The notes: generated by a model from the letters alone, not told the origin. DNA of 64,000 bases from Micrasema longulum (GCA_022494885.1 JAGVSM010001257.1:62001-126000); one strand, 5' to 3'. Counted from the stretch's first letter, positions 42,891 to 55,070 are shown. Program-made: numbers and translations.

Positions 42891-43085
42891 AGTTAGTTTG
42901 CACGCCAGAATGATTTATATAAAACCTTATTGTTACGCACACATAAAGCGGAGGTTATTAAATATTAAAATGGACTATATCCATAGGTGTTCTAACGTCC
43001 CTAGCTCTTTGCAAAAATAAATATTTCATCTATAAAATATGAAGCATTTCATTTCAGTAGGTACGTCGATTTTTATCCGGATTTA
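42380..43085. repeat. Segmental duplication, copy 2
   Basis: After subtracting the 246-bp insertion, this matches 38420-38855 in the same orientation: SINE-A, then AGTTAGTTTGCACGCCAGAA, CTTATTGTTACGCACACATA, AGGTGTTCTAACGT and GAAGCATTTCATTTC. The spacing between copies is about 4 kb. Confidence 0.75.
42605..42850. mobile_element. Insertion of unknown class with internal ~104-bp repeat
   Basis: The inserted piece carries a motif twice, at about 42693-42727 (TACATAGCGCGTAAACGGTT) and 42797-42832 (TACAGAGCGCATAGACGGTT), 104 bp apart. No inverted ends or poly-A are clear, and no other copy was noticed in the window. Confidence 0.5.
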
Positions 43086-43494
43086 ATTTTCACTTTATAT
43101 TATACCCATTTAAAGACAATCTACCCTTTCAGTTGATTTGAATCATGTCTCGATTTCATATTCGCTTCATCACTCCTTGCGCTTTAATTTAATTCGAATT
43201 GGATTTTCTGAAAATCTTTTGATGTGAGACGTCCCAACGTTTCCCCGTAAAACTTACTTGGCTTCGGATTTCTCCCTTAATTTTGCATGACACCTGTTCT
43301 ATATATGTAAGTATTTCCCCGTATATATGTTCCGCCACGGTGAGTGAAATACCCCAGTTTTATATTCACTCAAAAGCATTCCACGGAACATAATATATAT
43401 TAGAGTCAACGTAAACTATAAGTTTCCACATTTTTACATGATTTGTTTCAATAAAAAAAATTATGAACGGAAATATTTGGGATATCGGTGAGAC
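43086..43494. other. No gene recognised
   Basis: Non-repeat sequence of mixed composition. Nothing recognised. Confidence 0.5.
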
Positions 43495-43668
43495 GAATTG
43501 TAGTTTTGTGGTAGTGTTGGGAACTTTGGTATAGAAGCAGAGGTGCGAGGTTTAAACCCTGTTCTACCGCAACTTTTTTATAATTTTCCAGCGCGGTTCT
43601 TTTCGATTAGTTGAATGAACCTAAAATTATTTTAAAGTTATGTTTTTGGGTAAATTGTAAAATTTAAG
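43495..43668 (+). mobile_element. SINE-B copy 4 (diverged)
   Basis: GACGAATTGTAGTTTTGTGG, GCGAGGTTTAAACCC at the B-box site, GTTCTACCGCAAC, and a body with TTTTTGGGTAAATTGTAAAA. Both boxes are mutated. Confidence 0.6.
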
Positions 43669-43679
43669 GACTCGTTGAT

Positions 43680-44395
43680 TATTCGCTCCCCGAGGGTACA
43701 AATTTGTCCTGGTGTAAAATAACTCATGTGTCTCTAACATGGAAATGCATTTGATGTAGCACTGTAATCTCTGTCGGGTACATATTTGGACATTTTTGAA
43801 TAGTTTCGACCATTTTGAAGTAATTAGTTCCCAAAAATTTCTTCTGGGGATCAGTTTGGCATAGATCTGTCACCCGTTGGGTTGTGTAAAATTACTACTC
43901 AATTAAACTTCTGTATTATAATAAATTATGATAGTTTTTAAAAAAAAAATATTTTTGTGGTTTTATTATTATTGTAAGTACATCGTGTTGGAAAAATAAC
44001 AACTTTTTATATTGCTATTCCCTGACGGTACTAACTTGTACCACTGTTTCTCTTTTGTGTTTTAAATTTATACAATTTTGAAGAGGATAATATTTATGAT
44101 AAAAATAACGTGCTCTAATAAAATATATTTTCTGTCTTAAAACGGGGAAGTTTGTTTAGATGACTCACCGGCAAACAACAAAAAAATAGGTATGCATTAT
44201 TTTTCTACTCATTAAACCAATTGTATATATAACAAGATGTTAAATGGTGTAGTAAATATGTAACCATAAATAAATATAAGGAGTTTTCAAATAAAAAATA
44301 CATATTCGTTTTCAAGCTATAAACAACAATTCTAAAAGAAAAGGTTCAAAAACTAAAATACTTAATCTATGTTTAGGGATCAAAGGGTTAAAGGA
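43680..44395. mobile_element. Possible piggyBac-related remnant
   Basis: The right side ends in ATCAAAGGGTTAAAGG, the same tip and TTAA as at 48.74 kb, and the interior has GGTACAAATTTGTCC, GGGTACATATTTGG and GGTACTAACTTGTACCACTG, comparable to GGTATATGTATGTACCAC in that element. A matching left tip was not found, so limits are approximate. Confidence 0.35.
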
Positions 44396-45235
44396 TGTTT
44401 TTTTTAAGGGGTTCAATATATCTTTTCGCCCGTTTGTTACCCCGTTTCAGGTTGTAGCATTTTCCAATATTCTATCTTTACTTAAAAATCAAAACACGTT
44501 TACATTAAAAATGTACAGACATCTTTTTACTCTGACATTATGGAATTATATCATCTCAAAAACAATAAAGCGCTCTTTTATTAGAGCTGTTATTCCAGAG
44601 AGAAATGAAACGTTATGTAATTGGTGAAAATATATTATATCTAGACAATGTTGTTGCTTTTCTACGCAAATTATGTGAAAGCCTTTTAAAGAAAATATCT
44701 TCGCATCGACAAATAACCAATTTAAAACATTTTCACAGAATATATTAAATATTATCTTATGAACATGAGAGGTTATAAGTAAGCTGATTGTAAATAAGAT
44801 GCCTGATTATATTAAAGCATATTACTTTTATTGAATTTCGTTGATATTTTCTCAAATACTGAAATCCGTTGTTGGTGCCAGCTGCCCTGCCGACGTTGTC
44901 GAAGGAGTTCGCATTACCTTTGTATAAAAACCTCCGCATTATGTGAATCCTTTGTTCCCACTAACGACGTTGAACTATTTTATGCCGTTATTTTGTCTCA
45001 TTAAAGCTCTCCAGAATCATATTAAGTTGCAATATTGCACCTAGGGTTGTTATTTTACTTTCAATACTATTGTTTACTATTTTAATTAAATCCGATATAA
45101 TACTTTGAGCATAGTAACGAATCTAAAATAAAGTATTATGTAACGATAATATTGTTATATTCTACATCAAAAGGTACCCAAACATTTGTTTTATCAAGTT
45201 CAAGTCATGGGTCTTTTTCGATTGTCACTATTTAA
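44396..45235. other. No gene recognised
   Basis: A+T-rich. The frame at 44757-44939 is not recognisable. Confidence 0.5.
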
Positions 45236-45545
45236 AAAAAAAAAAAAATTAAACCCTTATGAATTACATTCATTTAACAAAATATTTTTTTTCTTTTTTG
45301 TATTCATATTCTATTGTTAATGATAATATTTTTAACATCTTTTATAAAGGTAGTCTTGAGTCTTTTGTTAAGTTTTGTCTGGTAGTTTATTGTATAACTT
45401 TAGTCCCCGGTTTATTAGTCTCGACTGTCCTTGTCTCGTTTTAGAATGTTGTATATGATATTGTTCTGATATTCTCTATTGTGTCCATGCTTACTTAGTC
45501 TAGTTCTTTGTCCACAAATGCATCAATGGCTAATCTAAGTGTCTT
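45236..45545 (-). pseudogene. Non-LTR 3' region, second copy of the 20 kb family
   Basis: It aligns with 20100-20400 in the same orientation (TATTGTTAATGATAATATTT, ATCTTTTATAAAGGTAGTC, GGTTTATTAGTCTCGACTGT). Stops and indels destroy the frame. The left end is a run of A on the plus strand, not the T-run expected of a poly-A tail in this orientation, so the end was rearranged or truncated. Confidence 0.75.
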
Positions 45546-45705
45546 TGAATTTAATAAATTTTGTAATTTTATGTGATTCTTTTTTAAAAAAATCTGTTCC
45601 CGCATGAATCAATGAAAATGTAAAAGATTGAAATGGTGTAAACTCAAATTTTTCGTACGAAAATTAGAATCTACTTTTGTTTAAAAACCCCGAATTTTTA
45701 TTTGA

Positions 45706-45872
45706 AAAATAAAAATATTAGCGTTCTTATAATTTACCCAAATTTTTTGGTGACCATTTTCAACGAGTTGTAAATAACTTACTCATGTTGGGGTAGAGTG
45801 GGGTTCGAACCTCGGACCTCTGATCCTTAAGTCCGCGACAGTAGCCACGGGACCACAAACCGATCTAATTGA
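45706..45872 (-). mobile_element. SINE-B copy 5
   Basis: Minus strand: GATCGGTTTGTGGTCCCGTG, CTGTCGCGGACTTAAGGATC, B-box-like GGTTCGAACCC, CCACTCTACCCCAACATGAG and a body ending AATTATAAGAACGCTAATAT. Confidence 0.8.
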
Positions 45873-47609
45873 TATAAAGCCAGCACCTTCATCTTCTCCG
45901 TTCATTTCAGTTATTTTTTTAGCTGGCTGTATTAGGATGATGTTCTTACTTTTCTTTTAATTTGATCACGGTACTCTTGGTGGGATCGTCTTCTTCGTTC
46001 CATCCAAAAAAGTATGCAGGATATGTTCTATTGATTGTATATTATTTAGATAACACGGTTGTAACGACGCGACGATAGTAATTCAATACTAATATTCTAA
46101 CTTTAAGATAAAAAAATATGTTGATTATATTTACTATAATCGTATTTAGATATCTTGCTTTTCCATTGCGATTGAATGCCTGGTTATTTTTTAGATTTTG
46201 CTTGGTTTCATTAACTTATTCGGCTGAATAATATATCTAATATATATTATATTACTCCGATTAATATAATGTCGCGATTCTCATCAAGTACTCAAACGAT
46301 AAATGCGTTGTAAAAATGGCAGTATTATCATCGTTATACGAAAAGTTGTAAAAGAACTGCAGAATTTTTCTTCCCCTCGTAATCGCAGTAGTAGTTGTAA
46401 TGAAAACAGCTATTTTTTTCTTCGGAAGTTGACTTTTAGTGACTACCCGCAATATTCTCGGAAGACAACACATGTGAAGGGATGAATTACAAGGGTCACT
46501 TACTAAAGGGAGACACTGAATTATATACTACGCTGTACATCTCGTTACGATGATGAAACTGATTTATTATTATTTTCTCCTATTTTAGATGAACGAGTTC
46601 GTAAAATATAATGTAAAATGTTCCTCAATTACTTGATTATAAAATGCTATGTTCGTAAACTATTGTGACGTAGGTATTAAAATTTTAATATTTGTTCCGG
46701 TATATTCGATATAATATTATGGTTATTTTTCATCCGATTAATAATATTTAAAAACGTGTTTAAAAACTCTCTTTAATAATTTTTTTTATTTTCGATTAAT
46801 GTTTTTTTTTCTTTTAAAAATATCATATTTTTATTTGTGTGAAAACACTAATTTTGACCAAAAAAGCATGAAATTCATACTCATAAAACCATTTGTTTTT
46901 AGTTTAACAAGCGTGTAATTTTTTTGTAATTTATGAGAGAGGGGTTTTAAATATGTGTTTGTTATTTTGTTATCATCTATCTACAAAGTTATGATGTGTG
47001 GATGATCGGAGACAGTACAAAAAAGTGTCACGTCCAAAAAAATATTATAGAACCTTGTCGAAAATATCCCCTTTGCGAAAGTTCAGTGTCCCCTAAACGA
47101 ATGATGGCAAAACTTTATCGATTTCGGAACTTTTTGACACTATTGTGATCTTAAGGGCAATTAAAATAGTGTCGAGAAAACGTGGCCAATGGCTAATTCT
47201 TTTCTCGCATTCCGAGTTATCTTCAGAGCGAAATATTACATGTTTATGTTCCAGGCGCGGGCGTACCCACCGCTCGCGCTCGAGTGACATTACGTGCACA
47301 TAGCACATAGCACACAGCACACAGTGCACAGTGTCAGTGTGTAGAAAGTAGAAATGTGTAGATAAGACAGTTTGCAGTCTTGCCAAACTCGTGCATTGCA
47401 ATGTTATATCTTGCATTTTATAAAAGGAAGCGCGAAGGCGCGTTTTGCATTTTTCGTTTGGTGTCATAAAATTGCTTGTAGCTGTTGAAAATATAAAAAA
47501 AAACTTTATGTCTAATATCTAGCTGCACGTACTAACTTCTGTGATGAAATTAAATGCCATTTTCACATCACATTTTTACCAATTAATACGTGTCAGCAGT
47601 ATTAATTTA
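45873..47609. other. No gene recognised; short CA-rich tract
   Basis: At 47297-47345 the tract GCACATAGCACATAGCACAC continues into ACAGCACACAGTGCACAGTG, a degenerate CA/AGCACAC repeat. The 124-codon minus frame at 47093-47467 crosses this tract and is not recognisable. The rest is A+T-rich. Confidence 0.45.
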
Positions 47610-48146
47610 TAGTGACCGACTATTGGTTCCGATTTCGGCTAGTTTAAGCCAATAAATCGGGTTTCGGGTTTGGTCAAAAACTGTCCGAAACTTCGACTCA
47701 GTCGAAACCTGCAGTTTGGATGTGTGGGATTACGTTCGGCTGTACTCGGGTTCATCTTATGGCTTGTGGCTCTAAGTTCTCGTGAGTTCTAAGATTTTTC
47801 ATGTTTATATTTTTTGTAATTCCTTTATAGTTAATAAGATAAAGCTCCTACAACGTACGTTAAAGAACTGTTTCATATAGGTTATATGTATAACACAACA
47901 ACAAACCAAAGAGTGCTAAAAATAAACAAATTTACTCATTAAATTTATGCATTTTATTTCATTGTGTATTTAATTTACCTCTTGTGTAACTTGTAATGAA
48001 CTCGTAAGGTTCAACAATAAAAACGTTTAATTTTGGACGTTTTGATGTGACTTTTAACTTATTTAAATAAGTTTCTGTTTCGGCCGAAACTAGAAAAGAA
48101 GCCAAAATTCGGTTTTGGGTGAAAATCTTGTTTCGGTCGGTCACTA
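47610..48146. mobile_element. hAT-like non-autonomous element H1, copy 2 (inverted)
   Basis: TAGTGACCGACTATTGG at the left and GTTTCGGTCGGTCACTA at the right. Flanking octamers TTAATTTA (47602-47609) and TTAATTAA (48147-48154) agree at seven of eight bases, as expected of an older hAT duplication. The interior is the reverse complement of 25706-26285 (AAATTTACTCATTAAATTTA, TTGGACGTTTTGATGTGACT). No transposase frame. Confidence 0.85.
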
Positions 48147-48489
48147 TTAATTAATATAATGGCAAAAACATTTACGAACGTTATATAATATTTTTACCGC
48201 GCATGTGGTCCTTGTCTACAATGTATGTGGTCCTTGTTGGTTCGAACACCGACTAAATAAACATTACATAATTAATAAATTGTTTACATAATTGTTTTGA
48301 ATTGCTGTTTGATCTGTAGATTAATAATTATTTTATTATATTACTTGTATGTAATAAATGACTGAACGATGCCAGTTAAATAAACCGCTGGCGCTAAGCT
48401 GTTCAACTTGTGTACAATGTTTTAGATACTCTGAATATCTCTAGCTTTTTATATTTTTCAATATTAATACATACATATTATATGCACGA
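48147..48489. other. No gene recognised
   Basis: CATGTGGTCCTTGT and TATGTGGTCCTTGT form a short near-tandem pair near 48203-48238. Otherwise A+T-rich. Confidence 0.45.
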
Positions 48490-48493
48490 TTAA

Positions 48494-48736
48494 CCCTTTA
48501 TAGGGAACATTTTTTGTATTGATTTACGTCTTGCAAACCTAATAAAACATCTTAGTTTTTAAGATAATAAATCTATTGCATTAGGAAAAGCTAAGTGAGA
48601 GCCTGATTGACCAATGTACGTCATTACGATATTCTTGTGACATAAGACTCATTTTGAATACGAAATATCAGAAAATAAATACGCTCATTCTGGTGGTATA
48701 TGTATGTACCACTTTGTCTCCGTAAAGTTTAAAGGG
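48494..48736. mobile_element. piggyBac-like MITE M5
   Basis: CCCTTTATAGGGAACATTTT at the left tip and ...TTTAAAGGG at the right tip, flanked by TTAA at 48490-48493 and 48737-48740. A CCCTTT tip with TTAA targets is the piggyBac pattern. The 243-bp element is non-coding and has GGTATATGTATGTACCAC near its right side. Confidence 0.7.
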
Positions 48737-48769
48737 TTAATCTTAACCTTACTCCATCCTTCAGCCACC

Positions 48770-49640
48770 TCCACAGAATACAGAATTTTTAGAATACATA
48801 AACAATCATCCTTATCATTGTGTCCGCTCCCTAGGCTCCAGGCAACTCTATCAGGTTCCAGGTCCTGCGCATCCTACTAAGTCAGGTTCGCATGCCGTAG
48901 TTCTGATATAAACTGCCGACGAACAGTCAGCAGCGGACGTCCAGGACGTCGAGAACCTGATGTCTTAAAAAAGGGCTAACGTGGTTAAGACTATCAGGAG
49001 GAATTCGCAGTATATGGCCCAGCTAATCATATCGCCTCCGCTTGATGGCCTCTTTTTTCCTCATTTCAAAGTCAAACCACCGCCCACCCAAGATTCTTCC
49101 GAGACGCCTATTCTCGAAACTCAGTATTTTGCTGTTTTAGGCCCTAGTAAAGTACCACGATTCGCATCCGTGGAGAAGAAAAGGTGTTTAGGGGTATAAT
49201 TGGCATTTGATATTCACTGAGTAAATATCCGATCTCCAAACAGCCTTCACACTGTTGAATGTGGCGCCTACTATTCCTAGCCGCACTCCCAGTAGTTTTT
49301 GAAAGCTGCCATTTTCCGTAACATGTACTCCCAGGTATTTGAAACTCTCGACCCTTTCGATGACTTGGTTTGACAGAGTCATGGGATTTTGGGCATCAAG
49401 GCACGTCAAATGTTACACAGTCCATGGGTTTTTGCAGTATTGATTTTTAAACTCATGCATGCGGAGTATTGTCAATTATAACCGCATCATCGGCATACTC
49501 CAGGTTGCAGAGTTCTCGAGGGGAGGAGATGGATATTCCTCGATCTAGTGGAATTGACTTCTTCAATATGACGTCCATAAGGATTATTAAAAGGAACGGT
49601 GCAAAGACTCGATCTTTGCGCCATAGATAATTAATACGAC
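48770..49640 (-). pseudogene. Non-LTR reverse transcriptase fragment with YADD motif
   Basis: Minus strand: FAPFLLIILMDVILKKSI, then LEYADDAVIID with the catalytic YADD at 49486-49497, then VIERVESFKYLGVHVTENGS and FNSVKAVWRSDIYSVNIK, and later a degraded VLYYG and GSRRPGRPLLT region near 48920-48980. Stops and frameshifts are frequent. The palm-to-C-terminus order is that of RTE-like or CR1-like ORF2, but I do not commit to a clade. It is inactive. Confidence 0.8.
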
Positions 49641-50269
49641 GATACGTAATTAATTCGAAAAATAAACCACAACAACGATCAAATAAAAAAATTTAACACA
49701 AAACTCTCCGTTACCATTTTACGTAACACAACTACACGAGTTTGCTCTTCGCAACTGCTTTGTTTTTAAGATTTACAAGAGCCTTCTTTGTTTCGCAATA
49801 TACCTGGTGGTGTGTCACGTAGTGGCGCGTGAGGGGTTAGGCAGACAGGCCAAGGAACTTCCCTTAATACCAGACTGTAGAACTGTTTCTAGACTTCCTA
49901 GAACTTTCCCCACCCCGTGTCTGTTCCCCGTCGGATGTCCACGATTATAACCCCCTTCCACCTCCCTTCCTTGCACTTCATTTATGCTTTTTTAAACGGA
50001 TTTGTCGGTTGTAACAAATTTTATATTGATTTTCAATCAAGTACAGATTTCTTAATCTTGCTGTGTTGATCCGAAGTCTCATATTATTCATTTGTTTCAT
50101 CGTCCCGTGCTTATAAAATTATGTATGTCGGTATAGTTAGCATGCTTTTCAATTTTGTACCGTTTTTTGTAATTAGTATTTACTTCTCTCGTCGCGATTG
50201 GAAGGTGCTGCATGCGATAAAAGCTGTTAAAAATAAATCAATATATTCAACGATCCAAATGCTTGCAGA
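49641..50269. other. No gene recognised
   Basis: Less A+T-rich at 49790-49980, without repeat partner or frame. Confidence 0.45.
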
Positions 50270-50341
50270 CATGCTGGATTCCCTCCTAGAGGGTATTTAT
50301 TTTTGTTTTCCCTCTCTGTTGCAATAAATTTAAATAAATAG
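50270..50341. mobile_element. MITE M4 end fragment
   Basis: CATGCTGGATTCCCTCCTAG, TTTTCCCTCTCTGTTGCAAT and AAATTTAAATA parallel the right end of M4 at 34340-34398. The other end and interior are absent. Confidence 0.5.
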
Positions 50342-51599
50342 ATATAAATGTTGACTATTTCCTCCAACGGAATGGTGACAAACTTAAATAAGGCTGAGTT
50401 TATTTATGATTTTTCGGCATTGCATTAATGAGGTATTCGTGAAGGAAAATATGTTATGTAAAACTGCCTGCAAGAATTCGGACAAACTGAAATGTTATTA
50501 ATTGGATTCTGATTACAATCTCATTCTAATTATAATTATGCATACCGGAAAATGTGTAAACAAAAACTACCAATTTAAAAGTTAACTGTATTTTTTTTTC
50601 AGATTTGTGGATTTTCATATTTTTCACGTTCCCTGTATTATATGTAACTTATCTCTCAAATGTACTCCAATAATTCATACCCTTTCCCCCCGATCATATT
50701 AATGTATCATGTATCATTTTGACACCCTGAACCCCTCTCGATGTTCTTTATTCTGGGGACGTGATACAATTCCTTTTCCGGGATTTTCCATTTCTGGAAT
50801 TATTGCGCCCGTCATGTCGGACTGTCAATTTAAAAAACGAAGTTGTAGGAAAATTCAGACCTTATTTTAAAAATTGACGGTTTTTGGAACCAATATGTGG
50901 GACGATTAAATCTCAGCAATACAATTCTTCGACAGATATTTTCCTTTCTTACCTTTTCCTTTATTTAATTCTAATTCCTAGTCGCCCTCTCGGGGCCTCC
51001 ATCCCAGAAAACTTTGTCGCTAACTCTCGAACTTTGGATTTCTTAAGCTTTATCGTCGTCTGCGCTCCGCTACGCCGCGCCATGCGCCACCTCCACCTAC
51101 CCGCAGCTTTGCTTGTTATTGAATCAATATTTTATTCAATTATGTTCTCGATTTCTTTCCCCGAGCGGTTAGCGAATAAATGTTGCTTCACAAATTTCAA
51201 CTATAATTTTACTTTTTGTCGTTCTACTAATCGTTTCATATTTTCTCAAAGAAATAAGATTCGAACATGAAAAAAAATATTTGTAAAACTTTGCGAATAG
51301 ATTTCGATTAATGGTGATTGATACAACGTAAAACTACAACTTACAATAACGTACAACTCGGCTGCAACAATTGTTTCATGTTGGTATTTCAAACACGAAT
51401 AATAATAAAAATGCATCTTTTCCCAGAATTCTAAATAATTATAAAACGAAATCGATATATATCTTCTCGCTTTAAACTAATTGCTAGAACTGTAATTGAA
51501 AATAATCATTATAATTTAATTTAACTGTACCTACCTAATATTTTTTTTGTACACTTAAATATTGTAATTATTTTCTCTTGTTTGAAAGAAGAAGGGAGG
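50342..51599. other. No gene supported; 128-codon frame of unknown status
   Basis: A plus frame at 50884-51270 is 128 codons long, starting at a TTG. It is hydrophobic at the N-terminal side, then basic, with no motif that I recognise. It has no start context or splice signals to support it. The part 50980-51110 is richer in G+C. Confidence 0.35.
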
Positions 51600-51907
51600 G
51601 AGGGCTGATCTGGGGTTACTCCGTATGGATCCGCCGCGCCGGCGAAAGGATTTTGAAGTCCGAGTAAACAAAAAACTTTTTCTTTTATTTTTTTTATTAT
51701 TTCATTATTACTGTAATATTTTATTTATTTTTTACGTGTGGAATGATGCGGAGTGGCTTTTTAAAGGTACGCCTTTTTCTTATTTTTTGATATTGTATTT
51801 AGTAATGTATAGAAAACTATAATTGGCCTATAATTTTAGTTTATTTGTAAATATTTTTTTGTTACAATGGCTGTTGTTTTCTTTTAATAAATAAAATAAA
51901 ATAAAAA
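51600..51907 (+). mobile_element. Non-LTR retrotransposon 3' end
   Basis: GGAGGGCTGATCTGGGGTTA, CCGCGCCGGCGAAAGGATTT, GAAGTCCGAGTAAACAAAAA, then a T-rich segment, GGAATGATGCGGAGTGGCTT and a close in AATAAATAAAATAAAATAAA. The layout matches the 3' part of a lepidopteran non-LTR element that I know by wording only. The 65-codon frame at 51625-51822 lies in it and I do not support it as a protein. Confidence 0.5.
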
Positions 51908-52929
51908 ATATAACCAAATTTGAAATAAATTGTTTCGTTTTCGTATATACTCCTTTCCACATTCTCTGTAATCTTAATTATAAGTGAATCCCGTATTTTT
52001 AACTTTGACTATTACTGTCTTTATATCGACCAGCGATCTAAACTTTTTGAATAAAATAAAATAAAATCTTCAATTTTATTCATTCATTCGTGATGGTTGT
52101 TGTTTGGTTCCAGCCTTAATTTGTATGAAACATAAAAAAGTTTTTAACCTCCCCTGTTTGACCAAGTCGGTTACGACAAATTCCGGTCCCTAATAAGTGA
52201 AGACAAATTCCGGTCTCTAATAAGAAGTGGTTAAAGTAGTACGCGTTTTTTATCTTTTAGGTGTATTATCCTTTCAATTAGGGCCCGTCTGGTGTTGTCG
52301 CATTACATAAATAAAACAAAAGGTCCATTTTTTGCATGATTTCCTTCAGTGACTTCCAGTTTCAAATTCATTTGCCGATTAGGAGCCGTGTTGCTATCTT
52401 CATAATTCAACCCCGTTACGCTAGAGAGATAGTAATGCAACACATTTAATAAAAAATCGGAAGTTATTAAAATTTTCGTGCGATATGTTAACCCTTTTTG
52501 AGCCTTGTACATAATACGCAAGGCAAAAAATAAGCAACTCCTATATATATAACCCTTTTTATAGATTAGTCTTTTTATGTAGGTACCTAATCAAAACGCA
52601 GCTGTGCGATACTCCGACGCCCGATGTCTATTATTAGACTAAATTAATTACTCGCGAATTTCGGAGACAAAATTTAAATGATATTTGTGAATTCTCTTCA
52701 AATGCAATATTTTTATGCTTTACATAAGTTATTTACCTATGCTCGTATGTATATTAACACTGTTATATATATTTACATTGCGAGTAAAAAGAAGTATCCT
52801 TAATTATATGTATTTTATAGATAACTTGTAAAGCGCCTTTTTTGTTAATATAAAAATGGTTTTGGTAGCATTCTTTTGAGTGACAGACTTTTCTTTTTTT
52901 ACATTTAGATTGCACTGAACGACTAAAAA
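51908..52929. other. No gene; short tandem duplication
   Basis: GACAAATTCCGGTCCCTAAT at 52175 is repeated as GACAAATTCCGGTCTCTAAT at 52202, a 27-bp unit twice. An (AAAAT)n-like tract is at 52049-52066 and may be another retroelement end. TGTAAAGCGCCTTTTTTG at 52828 resembles the CR1-like 3' end at 18.22 kb. Confidence 0.45.
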
Positions 52930-53060
52930 TGAATAGCAAGGCCCGAAGGTGCGATATTTCTTAGTGCCCGAGATTCCAATCAATCGAGGCCCGCAGGGTT
53001 GACGAAACGAAACCCGGAGGGCCTAATTTTCTATCATGTAACCGGCTAGTTTATAATTAA
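52930..53060. repeat. GGCCC/GGGCC-rich block of unknown origin
   Basis: AAGGCCCGAAGGTGCGATAT, CGAGGCCCGCAGGGTTGACG and ACCCGGAGGGCCTAATTTTC contain related and partly inverted GGCCCG/GAGGGCC words. A decayed TIR element is possible, but arms cannot be aligned over any length. Confidence 0.25.
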
Positions 53061-55070
53061 AATCCGACTTAACCAGAAAATGTCAGTGCGCTATAAAACC
53101 GCAATGTATAATAATTATTAACTATTATTTTCTGTAAACTATTATATAAATTGTATACATAGGTAAGTACACCCACAAACCTTTCGACGCTAGTTTTTTT
53201 CATAATGTGAATAGTTAGATATCATTGAAATATCAATAAAAACATTTAAACATGTAATTAATATTAAAGGTTTCGTATTATTTGGAAAGACATTGTACAA
53301 ATCGATTTACGTGTTTTGAGCTTTTACTGTTTGCTTCTAACTTTTGTATCTCAACAACGTTCTGTTGTATTTCCGTTTCTTCTACGCTGGTTAGTTGTTT
53401 TAAACCTTCATTTTATTTTTGTTCTTTATTTTCTTCACGAAATTCACGAAAGTTAACGCTGGCTGCTTCTGTAGGCCGGAGTCGAGAATGAAACGAATAG
53501 TTGTATATTAAGTAGGCAGTTGTGTTTAGTATTTTCATTAAACCCGCCCAATGCGAGCCGCGGTGAGGCGGTACCCGAACTGCGAAATTCCTTAAACGTT
53601 TATCTCAGAACCGTGCCTAGAACTTTTTACAAATTATTATACTTCCACGAAAACGGACATATTTTCGCGTGAATAAATTTTCATCGTAACTTACACTACG
53701 TGCTGTGTTTCCAAACAGATGATAAAATATATTCTTATAGAAACAGTTTACAGGCGCCGACGCCGCGACGCCATAAGTTAAACGGCTTGGCGTTGCGGAT
53801 TCGATTTCCGCCAGCTATGAGAAAAAAATCCGAACAGTACCTTTTTTCTCAATTGTTTAGTGTTTTGTTAATAAATAAGGAAACGTTTATTTTATCATTG
53901 AATTTCCTCCACATCGTGATGTAGCATTTGGCTGATTCCATCGCCGATATTGTCTACACGAAATATTTATAAAAAAGTAAAATAAAACAAGCTTTCGAAA
54001 GGGATGGAACTCTGTTGTTATATTCACTGTCGTTTTGAAAAATAACAATACTAGGTTTTCAAATCTATTCTCCTAAGAATCAGTGCATCAGCAGGTGTAA
54101 TGATTAATGACTTCACTAGGCAACAATGATTTCACTAGGCCAAAAAAAAAAGTTACCCAAAAAAGTGTTTATTTACTGCAATATTTCATTATATCCTTGG
54201 ACTGGCACTTAAACCGCAAAATTTATTATTTTGTGTTTTTGTTATACTGTACCGTTAGGTGATAATAATTATTGTAAATTAAATTTTCACTTAAAATAAA
54301 GGTTGATTTTATACCTAGTTCCCTTTGAAAAGTTACTAAAAGAGTTCTGTGGAAGCTTTCATCAGCTCCGAGTTTTCGAGAATTTAATGAACGTTATGCG
54401 ATATGTGTTTAGTATTCTCATAATTTCCCTACTAATTGCTTAGTTATACACACATATTTCATATCCTTTCCCAAGAGTATGTTAGTGCATTTTTGTTTAA
54501 ACGTTAATTGCATTTAATTGAGAGAATAATACATTTCAGCCCACAAATCTTTAATAATTTAAGTACGAAAAAGTAAAGACATTGTGCGTGTAGCGTTAAT
54601 GTTGAAAAAATATGTTTTTCCCTTGACGTCATGCATTTCCATTATACACGCTAATTTCTCTCGTGAAATTGTTTGTAATATTCGTTCCGAGATACGTACT
54701 CGTATGTATTGTTTATTATATAACTGGTAGAGAAGATTTTTTTTTAATAATGGAAATTATCTTCATCGTCTCTAGTTTTCTAAAAAATATTGTGTGATAT
54801 TTATTCTACGAAAAAGAAATAATTTTTGGATACCATTACAATTAGTTTCAATATACACTCGTATTTTTTTATTTGAAAAATATCTACATAAATTTTATGT
54901 ACTGAATAAATAAAAAAAATCTGTTTTATTTTATTAAATACATATGCGGCCTTAGCCAATAACAACAGTTATATGAAGAAACATGTGTACAAGAAACTGA
55001 ACAAAGAGAACTTAAAACTATGTAGCAAAGACAGGCAAATAAAATAATGGTATGCAATATAAAATGTAAT
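53061..55070. other. No gene supported
   Basis: On the minus strand at 53282-53500 a frame with one stop is highly charged (NFREFREENKEQK, then VEETEIQQNVVEIQKLEANS), coiled-coil-like, unassigned. At 54104-54138 a TGAYTTCACTAGGC unit occurs twice. GCGTTGCGGATTCGATTTCC at 53790 looks like an isolated B box. Confidence 0.35.

Noticed and set aside
43495..43668. Independent SINE family
   Set aside because: Although diverged, the order of tRNA-like head, CTACC block and TTTGGGTAAATT body fits SINE-B.
47093..47467. 124-codon minus-strand open frame
   Set aside because: It crosses a CA/AGCACAC simple-sequence tract, which gives the Cys/Met/Val-rich stretch. No family signature.
50884..51270. 128-codon plus-strand open frame
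   Set aside because: No recognisable motif, starts at a non-ATG codon and has no splice or promoter context. A chance frame of this length is possible in 64 kb searched in six frames.
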